Positions 1 through 11,652 of a stretch of DNA of 64,000 nucleotides are shown one piece after another. Made by a program: the position numbers and the translations under genes. The notes under the pieces were generated by a model. It did no database searches. It saw nothing but the letters and a program-made list of their open reading frames with translations, and was not told where the DNA came from. The number at the start of each line of letters is the position of its first letter. Within the stretch, counting starts at the first letter, position 1. This DNA comes from Medicago truncatula (taxonomy: Eukaryota > Streptophyta > Magnoliopsida > Fabales > Fabaceae): positions 47,517,762 through 47,581,761 of the forward strand of contig NC_053042.1 in assembly GCF_003473485.1 (NCBI RefSeq). Reading direction: 5' to 3'.

Positions 1-188
1 AACTTTACAAAAGTCCCCTTCACTCAAACAAGGTGGGAGACTTGTCTCCCTGCCATTCTCCTTTCCCTCCCTTTACCTCAAAAACCCTTCCCTTTTCTTT
101 CCCTCCCTCTACTTCCAGTCCTAACAAAATCTAAAAGAAAACAAAGCAAAGATTTGTTAAACGTAATTCCAAAGTTCCAACAATATAC

Positions 189-726
189 CTGATCTTTATT
201 TCTATCATTCCCTTTATCATTCTCCGCGAAATCAACACGTAATTGACGTCCATTAATTTCATAACCCTGAAGATTCCTACGAGCACTTAACGCCGTTTCT
301 TCATCCGTATACTCACAGAATCCGTAACCCTTAGGTTTCCCAGTTTCTCTATCAGTAACTAATCTACACATAACAGAAAATCAACACACTTAAACCCAAC
401 ATAAAAAATCAATTTTTTTTATCAAAACATGACTTACCCACAACTACAAACACATAAAAATCCTTTTTTAACATAAAACAAATCAAATTGATATGAAAAA
501 AATTGAAAGTTACCTAAAACTGATAACAGGACCAACCTCCCGACAAATTTCCTTAAGCTGTTCCTCTGTAGCATCATATGGTATGTTCCCAACTACAAAA
601 ATTGTCGTAGAAACATAAAAAAAATGTTAAATTTTTCAAAATGAAAAGAACAAGAACAAAAAAAAAAAAAGATAGGAAGATAAATATACCAAAGACAGTG
701 CGATGTTGGGACTGAGGAGCAGCCAT
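189..726 (-). CDS. CSTF64: Cleavage stimulation factor subunit CstF64, 5' part (exons 1-3)
   Basis: RNA-binding subunit of the cleavage stimulation factor, which binds the U/GU-rich element downstream of the poly(A) site in nuclear pre-mRNA. Proposed coding exons on the minus strand are 726-690, 592-514 and 363-189, all with GT-AG borders; phases join to give 97 residues. The start is the ATG giving [15 protein letters not shown]; an in-frame ATG at 807 would add an arginine/lysine-rich leader unlike the family. The piece is one RRM: RNP2 around VFVGNI (residues 11-16), RNP1 as KGYGFCEY, and the family segment [19 protein letters not shown]. Positions 1-188 are intron 3, so the hinge and C-terminal domains lie outside the window. 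Family assignment is by remembered likeness to plant CstF64 and is firm; exact ends are inferred. Confidence 0.9.
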
Positions 727-839
727 GAAATCGAGAGGAAGAAGGTGAAGCGTTGCTCCTCCAATCTTCTTCCTCTTTACTACCATAAGCGTTTGTTCCA
801 CCACCACACTCTCCGTTCCGATCTTCGACGAAGAAGAGA

Positions 840-2742
840 AGGGTTTATTTTATTTTATTTTATTCTGTTTTATTTCTGATTCTGATCTTATGCTCATGCT
901 CTATTTATGTGAAAAATACAACCGTAATAATGCTCTATTTTGTGTTTTCTTCACACCTAAACAATTCAGTTATGTAATTTTTTATTTTTATTTTTTACAT
1001 TAAAATGTATATTTTTTTTATCTTTTTGACTGACTTTTTTTTTTTTACAAAATTACACTAAAATTTTAATACAGATAACACATATAATAAATAGATAGAA
1101 TAAATTTAAATATTAAAATAAAATGTAATAAATTGTGTATGTTCGATTTTCTCTTTATCATTTGAAAAAGATAGTGAATTCGAATATTAAAAAAAGTGTA
1201 ACAAACATGATATATATTTTTTTACCACACAAAATATATCGTGTAACAAACACGATATAATAAGTATATGTCTAATTTTTTTTCATTTATTCTTAAAAAT
1301 AGTGTAACAAACTATATCAAGTATATGTCACTATAAATTTAATCAAGTATATATTTTCAAAGGAGCAATTAAAGAGTAAATTAGTGACTCTTATCATATA
1401 CATCCTCACAAAAATAAGTCCTCTTAACATATGTGAGATCAAATATTTTAAATATTAAAATCCATTAATATTTAAAAATTGTAATCAAAATTATACAAAC
1501 CATAATAAAAAGAGTGGACAGACACGCATAATAGTGTTCGGTGTTCGTCTCTCCGCTAGTAAAATAAAATGTGTTTTGTTCCTTGAACTTAATTTAGTTG
1601 GTAGAGACAATGCATAATATATGTAGGAATCAAAGTTCAAATCCTGAACATCCCACATATAAATTTCTAACCTCTTAATTACTTGGGAAAAAAAAAAATA
1701 ACGTGCCTTTTTTTTCATTGTTTATCCTTCATTTAAACACTTTTATCCATATCATCGTTTTTATAATAGATTTTTTGACTAAAATTATTATCTATATTAT
1801 CGTTGTTCTTTTTTTTTTTACAGATCTATATTATCTTTGTTATCATTGTGTTTTTTTACTAAGATTATTTAAATTGTGCATAGAAAAATAGTTAAATCAC
1901 AACTAACCCACACAATAAAAGAAACAAGACCTTTCTTATAGAAACAATATTGAACATTAAATAATGTTTATTTTAATCTTATTTATAAAAAAACATTTAA
2001 TTATAGTATATGCTAAATTCAAACCTCTTTTTCTATTTTGTAAAATTAAATTTATTTTTTTTAATTGCATTTTTTGGACAAATTTTGTATTTTTTTCTTA
2101 AAGTATAGTAAATGGTCAAGACCTTTTTTTTTCTTTGCTTGGTGTTTTGGTCAAGAGTGTTTTAATGGGAAATAATTTAATATCTTTGAATGTTTATTTT
2201 TACATTAATTTTTTTTACATAAGAATATATTCTAGATGTGGTGCCACTCATACAATTATTGTGTTTTTACATTTTACCAGCATACATGTATTTCATTGTG
2301 TATTTGTTTTATCTTATATTTTAATTTATCTAATATTTCAATTTGAGTTTAATATTCAATTTAAATCTATTTAAATTTGAAATTGAAAATAAAATATGTT
2401 ACAAAAAAAATCAATTAAATATGTAGTTAGTTTTTAAATTACCTGCAGTTATGGTGTTAATTTGAATAAATTTTAAAATTGAAAAAAGTTGAGTTGATAA
2501 AGATAAAAATGAATAATGAACGGTTTATCCCAAATTTTCCTATTCATTTTAGGGCTAAATATGTCTTTTGTCCATGTAAATCTTAAAATCTTAATCGATA
2601 GCAAGCAAATGTAGTCAATTTTGTTTGGATGAGAAAATGTATCCATCGACCGTTTGAGTTAAGATCATATCCATTTAGTACTCTCTTTCTTTCTCTCCTA
2701 TTTTCATGTTTAGAATACTATGTCCGCTTGGATTACAAAGTA
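840..2742. other. Intergenic, AT-rich; CSTF64 upstream region
   Basis: No gene recognised. The CSTF64 5' leader and promoter should lie in the first few hundred bases, near a run of tttta repeats at about 846-872. The rest is low-complexity A/T sequence with one decayed SINE, listed separately. Open frames here are short and rich in Phe, Ile and Tyr, as expected of random AT-rich DNA. Confidence 0.6.
1583..1699 (+). repeat. Decayed tRNA-derived SINE
   Basis: Degenerate member of the family seen intact at 6026-6166. It keeps ttagttggtagagaca (A-box region), the tgcataatatatg spacer, the B-box relic gttcaaatcctg and a terminal A-run near 1688-1699. Many substitutions in the promoter boxes indicate an old, inactive copy. 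Confidence 0.7.
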
Positions 2743-3031
2743 GGGTTAATTAATATGTTTTGATCCCTATGAATATTCTGAAATTCGTTTTTTAATCCCT
2801 GCAAAATAAAATCATATTTTTTAGCCTCGCTAGCATTTTTCTTTAGGATGTTTAGGGATCAAAAATGTTGACGGAAATTTTTACAAAGACTAAAAATGTT
2901 GACGAAAATTTTATAGAGATTAAAAATACTAACACAAAATTTTATAGGGATTAAATAATGTGATTTTACTTTATAGGAACTAAAAAAGAAATTCTGAATA
3001 TTTATAGGACTAAAAACAAATTTAGCCTTGC
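2743..3031. repeat. MITE with long imperfect inverted repeats
   Basis: The left end (gggttaattaatatg, then tgatccctatgaatattctg) is mirrored by the right end (ctgaatatttataggacta, then aaatttagcc). The interior repeats variants of aaaatttt, gattaaaaa and gacgaaaa, so the whole 290 bp can fold back. No coding capacity. The class is not certain; the design resembles common short legume elements. Confidence 0.65.
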
Positions 3032-3288
3032 AAAGTAATAGTTGAGTCTTTCAAAGTATACTTTAGTTGAAATCGGGTAAATGGGTTGCTCTCTTGTTTG
3101 AGTTAAGCGATTAAAGGAGGTAAACAGTAGATGTTCAAAGTTCAAAACCTCACAAGGAAGAAAATATTAACATTCGTTCAAACCCTCTCTGGTACGCCTT
3201 GTGGCAAAGAGGTGTCTCTGTTTGTGTGATTATATACCATTTTTGTTTCTAAAAAAAACTAATATACCAACATTTGTCATTTAAAAAA

Positions 3289-5099
3289 GGCTTAAATAAG
3301 AAAAAAGGCCCTTGTAAGTTCGCGCTTTTTTGGTTTTAGTCCCTGTATCTTTTTTGTTGCGAAACAACCCCTGTATTTACTAAACATTTTGACATTCGTC
3401 CCTGCCGTGCGTTCTTGTCAAAAAAACACTTCGCTGACTAACGGACTAATACATGGCATATGATGAGTCGACAATTGGTTATTAGAGGGACTAAAACCAA
3501 AAACGAAAATTTACATAGAGACGGAAATAAAAAACATAATCATCAAAATTTGAATTTTAAAACATATTATTTCCACCTTCTTCCTCACTATGTTATTTCT
3601 CTCTTCTTCATTTATGCCATTCCCACCCTTCCATAGCTTTGCGCCCTAACACCAAAAACCCATTTTATTGAACAATGTATTCTCATTCCATTTGTCAATC
3701 ATGATGAGTTGCCAATATGTGGTTGCAGAAAAATTATGAGGATGTTCATCTCCAATTCGCATGCCATGCTGCTACAACATGGAAAATTGATAAAGAGAAA
3801 GAGCCATTAAGCATTAATATTACAACGTTTCAGAGGTAATTGAGAAAGCTTAAATTCTCACAGTTGATTGAAGCAACCAATGGCTTCTCAGCAGCAAGCC
3901 TCGTTGGTTGTGGTGGTTTTGGTGAAGTGTTTTAAGGCCACACTCAAAGACGAAACATGTGTCGCGATAAAGAAGCTCATTCGACTGAGTTGTCAAGGTG
4001 ATAGAGAATTCATGGCTGAGATGGAAACCTTAGAAAAAATCAAGCATAAAAACCTTGTCCCTTTTATTGGGATACTGCAAAGTAGGAGAAGAGAGGCTAC
4101 TTGTTTATGAATACATGGAATATGGAAGCCTAGTAGATATGCTCCACAGAAGAATAAAGACATGTGATTGACGAATTTTAACATGGGAAGAAAGGAAGAA
4201 GATTGCAAGAGGTGCTGCTATAGGACTTTGTTTTCTGCATCATAATTGCATCCCTCAGATCATACACAAAGACATGAAGTCAAGCAATGTATTACTTGAC
4301 AATGAAATGGAGTCAAGAGTCTTGAATTTCGGAATGGCAAGACTAATAAGTGCACTTGATACACATCTCAGTGTAAGCACACTAGCAGGAACACCTGGAT
4401 ATGTTCCACCAGAGTATTACCAAAGTTTCAAGTGCACTGCAAAGGGTGATGTTTATTCATTTGGTGTTGTAATGTTGGAACTTCTTAATGGGAAAAAGCC
4501 TGATGATAAGGAGGATTTTGGTGACACAAACTTGGTTGGATGGGTTAAGATTAAGGTGCACGAAGGGAAACAAATGGATGTAATTAACACTGATTTACTT
4601 TTGGAGACTCAAGGAGGAACAAATGAAGCATAACTGAAAGAAGTAATTGGCACTTATAGGCAACCCATTTGATGATGAATGAGAAATGAAATGAGAAAAC
4701 ATTGTCGAAGAAAATGGGGTTTGAGTTTTTGGGCGCAAACAATTAAAGAAAGAACATATAGAGGAAGAAGAAGGAAAGAACAGAGAGAGGAAGAAGAAGG
4801 AAAGACTGGTTTTTTAAATTTAAAAATTGATGATTACGTTTTTTTAAATTAGTCCCTATGTTAAATTGCGTTTTTGGTTTTAGTCCCTGTACTAACCTCA
4901 GTCATCAACTAGTGCCAACTCACGAAGTGCCACGTATTGCTCCGTTAGCCAGGTCATCGTTTTTTTTTCACAGAATTGGACGGCATGGACTAGATCCAAA
5001 ACGTTTAGTAAATACAGGGTTTGTCTCGCAACAAAAAAATTTACAGGGACTAAAACAAAAAATGCACCAACTTACATGGACCTTTTACTTATTTAAGCC
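3289..5099. mobile_element. Non-autonomous Mutator-like element carrying a gene fragment (Pack-MULE type)
   Basis: Both ends start ggcttaaataag, and the termini are near-identical inverted repeats (gttttagtccctgta, then ttgttgcga, then ccctgtatttactaaac). A perfect 9-bp direct repeat, tttaaaaaa, flanks the element at 3280-3288 and 5100-5108, the target-site length typical of Mutator. The inverted similarity continues inward with more divergence (tttgcgccc, ccattttattgaacaatgt against its mirror) to about 3718 and 4657, so each arm is about 430 bp. No transposase is present. The central 940 bp is a captured receptor-kinase fragment, annotated separately. Confidence 0.9.
3719..4656 (+). pseudogene. 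Captured BRI1-like receptor kinase domain fragment (BRL2/VH1 type)
   Basis: The conceptual product is a Ser/Thr kinase domain closest, from memory, to BRI1-like 2: [20 protein letters not shown], then [75 protein letters not shown] and [14 protein letters not shown]. The copy is broken. There is a stop at QR*LRKL near 3836, a one-base gain near 3931, another near 4072 and a stop near 4168. The loop reads HKD where HRD is usual, and the DFG aspartate is replaced (LNFG). The reading ends at GGTNEA, with a stop where the parent would continue. It lacks the leucine-rich repeats, the membrane segment and the end of the C-lobe. Both limits fall at the inner ends of the element's arms. The parent gene is not in this window. 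Confidence 0.88.
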
Positions 5100-5108
5100 T
5101 TTAAAAAA

Positions 5109-6012
5109 ATAACATTGGCTTGAATTTTTTTCCAACATGAAATGTTAGTTTTTTCTTTCTTTCCTAATCCAATTATTTAGCCTTATAATTTTCATTTCAG
5201 CAAAAAAAAAAGTGATACTAATATATATAGTTATAAATACGAAATATTCATTTTCACAACCGAGTTAACTTAATATTCATGGAAAAAATTCAGCTTTCAA
5301 CTGAAAACTATTCTTTGTTTCTACCAAAAGAACAAGAATATTATAGATAGGATTTGAACATTTTTTTTGTGCTTATAGGATTTGAACAAGTCACACAATC
5401 TTCTATTGGACATTAAGAACTGACCAAGAAATTAAAAATTGCCACTTCAACGCAACCCTTGACCTTGAAGAGGTTTACTCCATCAAATATCAATGGCCTA
5501 CCTTGTTCATTAGCATATTTATTATCTCCAGAGTCTATATCAAAGATTCTTGCTCAGTTCCTCCTCCTCCGTCTGAATAAAAAATAAAAAAACAGGAGTA
5601 GCACTTTTTTACCACGAAGAACACACGTTTTTCAGCACACTCTCTTTAATTGATTAAAATATATATGAATCCTACCAAATCATATGGATCCCATATAAAT
5701 ATTGTGGGTCCGATGTAAATATTAATCAATTAAAGAGAGTGTGTTAAAAAATGTATGTTAAAATATGTGTTGTTAGCATTCTCTTCAACCTACAATATTA
5801 AAATCATTTCAAATGTAAAGACTTTATTGAGTTAAAAAATTTCAATTTTCTGTTACTTTTTTAACTTGATAAAATGTAAAAAAATAATAAAAATCACTAA
5901 ACAAATGCAATACTTATTAACTAATAAATACACAACCTTCTATGCCAAAGTCATCATTTATAATCACTTAATAAACAATATTTTTAGAAAACTTAGCATT
6001 TTTCATAATAAT
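5109..6012. other. Intergenic, no gene seen
   Basis: AT-rich spacer between the MULE and the SINE. It holds one small palindromic element at 5636-5743 and otherwise no convincing coding or RNA gene. Confidence 0.5.
5636..5743. repeat. Short MITE / hairpin with 21-bp perfect arms
   Basis: The left arm 5636-5656 (cacactctctttaattgat plus ta) is the exact reverse complement of 5723-5743. The 66-base interior has cat-atgg-atcc palindromic words. Weaker similarity extends outward on both sides (tttttcagca against gttaaaaaatg). No coding. Confidence 0.75.
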
Positions 6013-6025
6013 AACATTCACATCT

Positions 6026-6166
6026 ATCCCCGTGAGTTTAGCTCAGTTGGTAGGGATATTGCATATTATATGCAGGAGCCGGGGTTCGAACCCTGGACAC
6101 TCCACTTCTCCACAATTAAATTGTGTGAGTTCTAGCCACTAGACTACTTGACAAAAAAAAAAAAAA
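6026..6166 (+). repeat. Well-preserved tRNA-derived SINE with target-site duplication
   Basis: Has a near-consensus pol III A box (tagctcagttggtaggg) and B box (ggttcgaaccc), a body with ctagccactagactacttg, and a 3' A-run. A perfect 13-bp duplication, aacattcacatct, flanks it at 6013-6025 and 6167-6179. It was considered as a tRNA gene, but there is no acceptor/anticodon cloverleaf after the A box, and the tail plus duplication define a retroposon. It is the best-preserved of its family in the window. Confidence 0.88.
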
Positions 6167-6179
6167 AACATTCACATCT

Positions 6180-8196
6180 TTTGGTTGTAGGCTTTCTGAA
6201 GTGTTTTTCATTTATTTAAATCTTTATTATCACAAAAAAAAACTTATTGAACATAAACTAAATAATATTCTCAATACATACTCTATTTAAAAATATCTCA
6301 ATACATATTCTTTTATTTATTTTATTTTATTTACGAGAGAGTTAAAGAGTGAGTAAAATCTTAAAAGAAAAAATATTCATAAGAAATTCCCAAAATCCAT
6401 CAAAATCCAATTTATTAAATAATCATTCAAAATTTGATAATAAAAAAATCACAAAACCTTTTTATAATAAAAAAAAATCTTTTAAAAATCTTTAAAATCT
6501 TAATCCAATACACACCCCTAAATAAACAGACATTTTAGTCTTTAAATGTAAAGTGACCTCATTATAATTATTAAAATCACTAAAACATATCAACAAGATC
6601 TAAATGATAAAGATGTAAGTGAGTCCTTTGAATAAATGGTTAAGTGTTCCATCTCCTAATCTTGCACGGTGAGAAAATAAAAATCTTGTTTAAAGAGTAA
6701 AAGCTACATCTATGTCTCTCCCGCAGCAATGTCATTTTCCTACCAATAATATGGTAACATTCAAAAACATTCATAAATGTTTGATCCTCGCATGTTCATT
6801 TCTTTAGTCAGTTTAGTCCACACACTAAAAGACACACTCATAATGTTTTCATTGTTTTAATACATTGATAAACTACAAAGATTACGATTTGCTCCACAAT
6901 ACTTTATACTCATCCTCAAAATGACCAAAGATTAACGCTATTCACAAAACCTGAGTTCAGTTTAAGTCAAATATTTCTCAGTTTATGATACCATCACCCC
7001 CATAAAAAAAGTGGCAAGTTTTGATTCAGCTTTTGCAAACTTGTATAAAACTACATTTAAAACCTATCATCTTACCACTGCAATGCTAGGAATTGCATGA
7101 TGATCCAAAAGACAGCACTTGCAATATAATTTTAATGCTGGGTACATTACAAATTTTGCAAGCAGAACTATAAGTACGTCCACTGATAACCTTCTACACG
7201 GAGCTAAACTAAATTTTTTATCTTTCAAATAATCCTGATTTGGATTTATTTTCACCATGAAAAATATAACCATAATAACGACGATGTCTTTCACTCATAA
7301 TTTACAAATCGGTGAATCAATGATACCACATATTTATTTACCATAAATTAAATGTCAACAACGATACAATACTAACCCTGAAGAGAAACACATGCTTACC
7401 ATTTTCCAAAACACTAAAACACCGAGGTTCATTGCCCACCCGACCAAACTTAATGATGTTAGAACTCAATGAATACACACAAACTAGCAACGTCTTGGAA
7501 ATAGAACGAGCTACCATATCAATTTTCTTGTGAAATTTTTAGCAATAACTAATAGATGAGAAATCTAAAAAAGTTCACCAGAAAATTGTGTGGAATTCAT
7601 TGAGCACTAAGCTCAATATGTTGGTTGTGGGGGAATGAGCTTGGAGTTTTGGTGCTGCGGTAAAAAAACGATAAGTTGTTGCTGATTGTGTTTCTCTTCT
7701 CCAGGGAGAAACAACATATTTATTCATCATAAAGTAAATGACATAAATAAAAAAAATAAAAAAAAAAATAAAAAAAAAGTATACCAATGCTGAATAAGTT
7801 ACTACGTATAAGAAATGATAACAAAAATAGCTCGTATATAATACTATTATAGAAATAGTCTATGTACACATTTCACAAATTTTGATCTTAACCCTGTAGA
7901 ATAAAAGATGACCAAAACTTGATACTACGTGGGACCAAAAAAGAAAACAGAAATGAAGTTATACATGTTTAGCAACTGATTGAGATTTTTGTGGATGTTT
8001 CAAATTCCGATACAAGCCCCTACTCTAGAATTAAGGCTGAATTTGGCTTATCCTTAACCTTACCTTGAGTTGAATATTTACAACAAATAAAATATTTTTA
8101 TTTTCAGATTATGTTAGAAGTGTACTGCTTTCATTTAATTCTGAAGAGATCTCAGACAAAATATATCTATAGCAGCAAAACTTTGGATTTACATAT
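6180..8196. other. Intergenic, downstream of the NAC gene
   Basis: No gene recognised. About 6600-6740 resembles a decayed SINE (gtgagtcctttgaataaatggtta, ctccta, tctctcccgcag). An A/T low-complexity run lies at 7746-7778. The NAC 3' untranslated region must lie in the last few hundred bases. Short minus-strand frames at 7067-7294 and 7575-7787 show no family features. Confidence 0.5.
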
Positions 8197-11100
8197 TCAA
8201 GGGGAGACACATCTCCCTAATAGTCTTAAATTTCCAATAGAAACCCACAAGAAAGCACATAAAGCAATAAGAATCGGGAAGAAAAGGAATGAGACTCCCT
8301 TTCTGCCTGCTCTCTTCATAGTTGCAGTGTCATTATTACCTGCAGCAATGTTGTTGTCGGTGGGCTTGATCTTCACCCTGCTGAAGCTAGACATTCGATT
8401 CAAAGCCCGATTCACCAAAGGATTTTCAGCAGCTGATGCAGGAGTAGTAGGTATTGAATCAACAAAGGCCCATAGAGCAGAGGATAATCTACTTGTTTTA
8501 ACATCTTCGACAGTGCTTCTTTGATTTTCAGTGCTTTCAGTAGGAAAGCCGACAGAGTCACACACGACACCTAAACATGACCAAAAACTATGACAAATTA
8601 GGGACAGCCTATGACATTTTCTAAGCAGAAGAGCCACTTGAAATTGGCTCAAAAACAGAAATATAATGTCGTAAGTTTTAGTTTTAATTTCTAAAGCTCT
8701 CTAAATATCACAAAATTTAAACTCCATAAAGGTTTCTGCCACGCGCAAGTTGGCGTGTCAACCAGGAGCAGTAAACTGTGACGAGCTCAGCAGAAATGAG
8801 ATGGGAAGCTTGAATCTCCATCCAAATCGAAGAAAGTAAAATCATTATTTGCCAGTTGAGCAACATTGTAGCTTGTGCCAATTACTATACCTGGATTTGT
8901 TAGAGAGAAAGAACCATCATAACCTTCAGCTGGACTGCGGGTGTTTCTTTCAACATGCATCCAGAATTCATCAACAGTTTGATTTACGTCTTCTGGATTG
9001 GACAACAACTGGTAACTCTGATTTTCAATATTGCTGCCAGCGTTATTCATATATGCATGTGAAACTGTTTCTTCGTTAATAGACCCCAGACCACAAAGAA
9101 ACATCTCTGCATCTTGGTAAGGATCAAATTCACTCAACACATCTTCAAACTGGAGGTTCTCAATGAGATCGTTGTTAAGCTTATCCGTATTTGAAAATGT
9201 AGATTCGGTATCAATGAGATCATTAATTTCCAAGAAGCCTTCCTCATAAAAGACAAGCCCCTCCCCGCTTTGAATGTTCGGAGTGGAAGTGACCTCAGGT
9301 GCTTCAGAAATACACAAGTGAGAATCAACTGATTGATGATTGAAGTCAAAGCTGGGCTGCGCATCATAAAGCTGACTGCTAGATTGCTGTTTTTCACTTG
9401 GATCAGGGAATACCATGGCCTCGTAGAATTGATCCATGACCACATTTCGTGTTTCTTCATCATCAACCTATATGATTCATGGAAAAATGTCTGTCAGCGG
9501 TTATTTAGAAAATAAGAGAGAAGACCAATAGAAGGAAAACAAGAGAGAAGAACAATACTACGATCAGAAAAACTGAGTTCCTGGCTCTCGTTCTTTATTA
9601 ACAGTAGAGACATTTAAACATGGCATTTTTAAAAAACAAAACCGAACCCGGAGTGCAGATTTTCACATATTTTAACCAAACAAGAAAAACTACAACCACC
9701 AAAACCCTTATAAAAAGCTGCGAAGTTTTTTTGGTCAGATGGGTATCAATTTATGAACATTGAGATCAAAACTACAAAAACAGGAAATTAAAACAGATGA
9801 TTACATACATAGTACTGATTCAAGTACCTCCCCCTACCCGCAACAACCAAAAAGGAATAAAGGCATAAGTAAATTTATAAGAATTTTAGGAAAAAAATAC
9901 TCCAGGCAGATCACACACCTGAGGAAAGTCAACATAACCATTCACATGTTGCTGGTCAAGGACAGGCTCAACATCAAGCATCCCTTTAATGATTTCATCA
10001 ATTTCATCATCAAACAACGGCTGCAGCTGATGCTGATCAATAACATTGTCAATAGCAGCCTCTGGAACCTCCCGGTCAACTGAATTTACATTAAAATCTA
10101 CAACATCATCATCTGCCCATTCTTCTTCTTTAAATGGTGCACCATACTGCTCACCGTTCTTAGGACCCGGTCCACTTTTCTTGAAAACCTTGTAAAGTGC
10201 ATAATAGTCCTGATAATGAATTTATATCAAAATTTGACAGTCAGTAAATAAATAATACTATTTTAGCCATCAAAACAACCAACAGAAACAATAATTTTAA
10301 ATCAAAATAGTCAGTTGAAGGTAATACCTTAACATCACGGCATGTCCTAAGCTCATCTTCATCCATGGTGTACTCATGCATAACCCAATCAGTTCGCTCA
10401 CCACTAGGAGCTCTGCCAAGATAGAAAACAAGTGTCTTTTTCACTCCAACTGACCGAGAATTGTATATCACATTTCGATCTTTTCCAGTAGCTTTCCAGT
10501 AGCCGTGTCTAGTTGCTCGACTAGACCTTCCACCGTTGGGATATTTCCTATCTCTATGACAGAAAAAGAACCATTGCCTATCTCCAGTTTTTAAGAAAGA
10601 TTGTTCTGCAGAATATAACAAGCACGTAAGCAATCAAGCAAAAAGAAATGAAAAAGTGTAAGTTTTATCAATCAAATTGAAACAATACTACAATCATATA
10701 GCATAGATCATGAGAACTCCAAAAACCTATTATTTGAAGGAAATAAATTCAAAAGGTCGCAATTAACCTATTATTTGAAGGAAATAAATTCAAAAGGTCG
10801 CAATTAACCATGTTTAACAACATATACAAGCAGATTATCACATGACACGGATTTGAGAACAAAAACTATCTACGGATCTATCATGCACTGAAGGAAACTT
10901 CAATTCGTCTAAAATGTCCACCAACCATATCAACCAAGAGATCCCAACGTACCCCAAAAAGATAGATAGAGTTCGCAGTGTAAATGAACCCCGCAAGGGG
11001 AAGAGGAACTGTTAATCAGTCTTACAACTAGGTCAAAGCTAAAAAAAGAAACTCATACAACCAGGTTCTCAGTACCACCCATCGAATAAACACCAGTCAT

Positions 11101-11652
11101 AAGTTATAACATGAATCACTCAGATCAACAGAACAAAAGAACCCAAATAACACAAAAACCTTATCGAATCAAATGGAAGTCAACTCTTGAGGCTCTAACC
11201 TGAAAAACACGTCCAAAATATCAAATAAGCATAGGTCAAATCCTGAATTGCTAAGTACTGTGCATAATATTCACAGCAAGGAGATCTAAACATTCATACT
11301 CAAATCAACACCAAAAAACCGATCAAACAAAACCAAAAACATAAACATAACCAGCAAACAAAATAAAAAACATAAACATAACCAACCCAAAAAAATAACA
11401 ATCAGCAATCAGAAAAACATAAAAGGGTATTAAGAGTGAAGAGCAAGAACAAATACCTGGCAAATCCTCAGGATCCCACTTGTACACATCGGTTTCTTTG
11501 ATAACGTTGAACTTCAACTTCTTCCCACAAATCTTCCTTTTCAGATAATACATCACCAACTCCTCATCTGTAGGATGAAAGCGGAAACCGGGCATCGACG
11601 ACATCACCTCACTGAAACAATCAGCAGAAGCAGATTCCGAAACTGCACCCAT
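8197..11652 (-). CDS. Membrane-tethered NAC transcription factor (ANAC017-like, NTL type)
   Basis: Plant NAC factor predicted to sit in a membrane and be released to the nucleus. Proposed exons are 11652-11457, 10605-10328, 10209-9919, 9467-8891 and 8570-8197; all phases agree and give 571 residues. The NAC domain is at about 18-170 ([58 protein letters not shown]). An acidic low-complexity regulatory stretch follows. Then come the conserved [16 protein letters not shown] and one hydrophobic helix at 541-560 ([20 protein letters not shown]) with an 11-residue tail. The overall plan matches the ANAC013/016/017 group, known in Arabidopsis for mitochondrial retrograde signalling after proteolytic release from the ER; that role here is inferred. 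The exon 4 donor is CAG|GTATAG; reading through it gives a stop at 8787 and a 481-residue form without the helix. Confidence 0.9.
10726..10807. repeat. Exact 41-bp tandem duplication in NAC intron 1
   Basis: Two identical head-to-tail copies of a 41-bp unit (starting cctattatttgaaggaaat, ending gcaattaa) occupy 10726-10766 and 10767-10807. The lack of differences indicates a recent slippage or unequal-exchange event, or possibly an assembly artefact. Confidence 0.9.

Noticed and set aside
6031-6105. tRNA gene
   Set aside because: A and B boxes are present but no cloverleaf or anticodon arm forms, and a poly(A) tail and 13-bp target duplication mark a SINE.
8111-8524. Plus-strand frame of 137 codons with a hydrophobic stretch
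   Set aside because: It is antisense to the last NAC exon, which has matching splice sites, phase and family motifs.
9134-9466. Alternative minus-strand frame of 110 codons
   Set aside because: It overlaps NAC exon 4 in another frame and has no family features.
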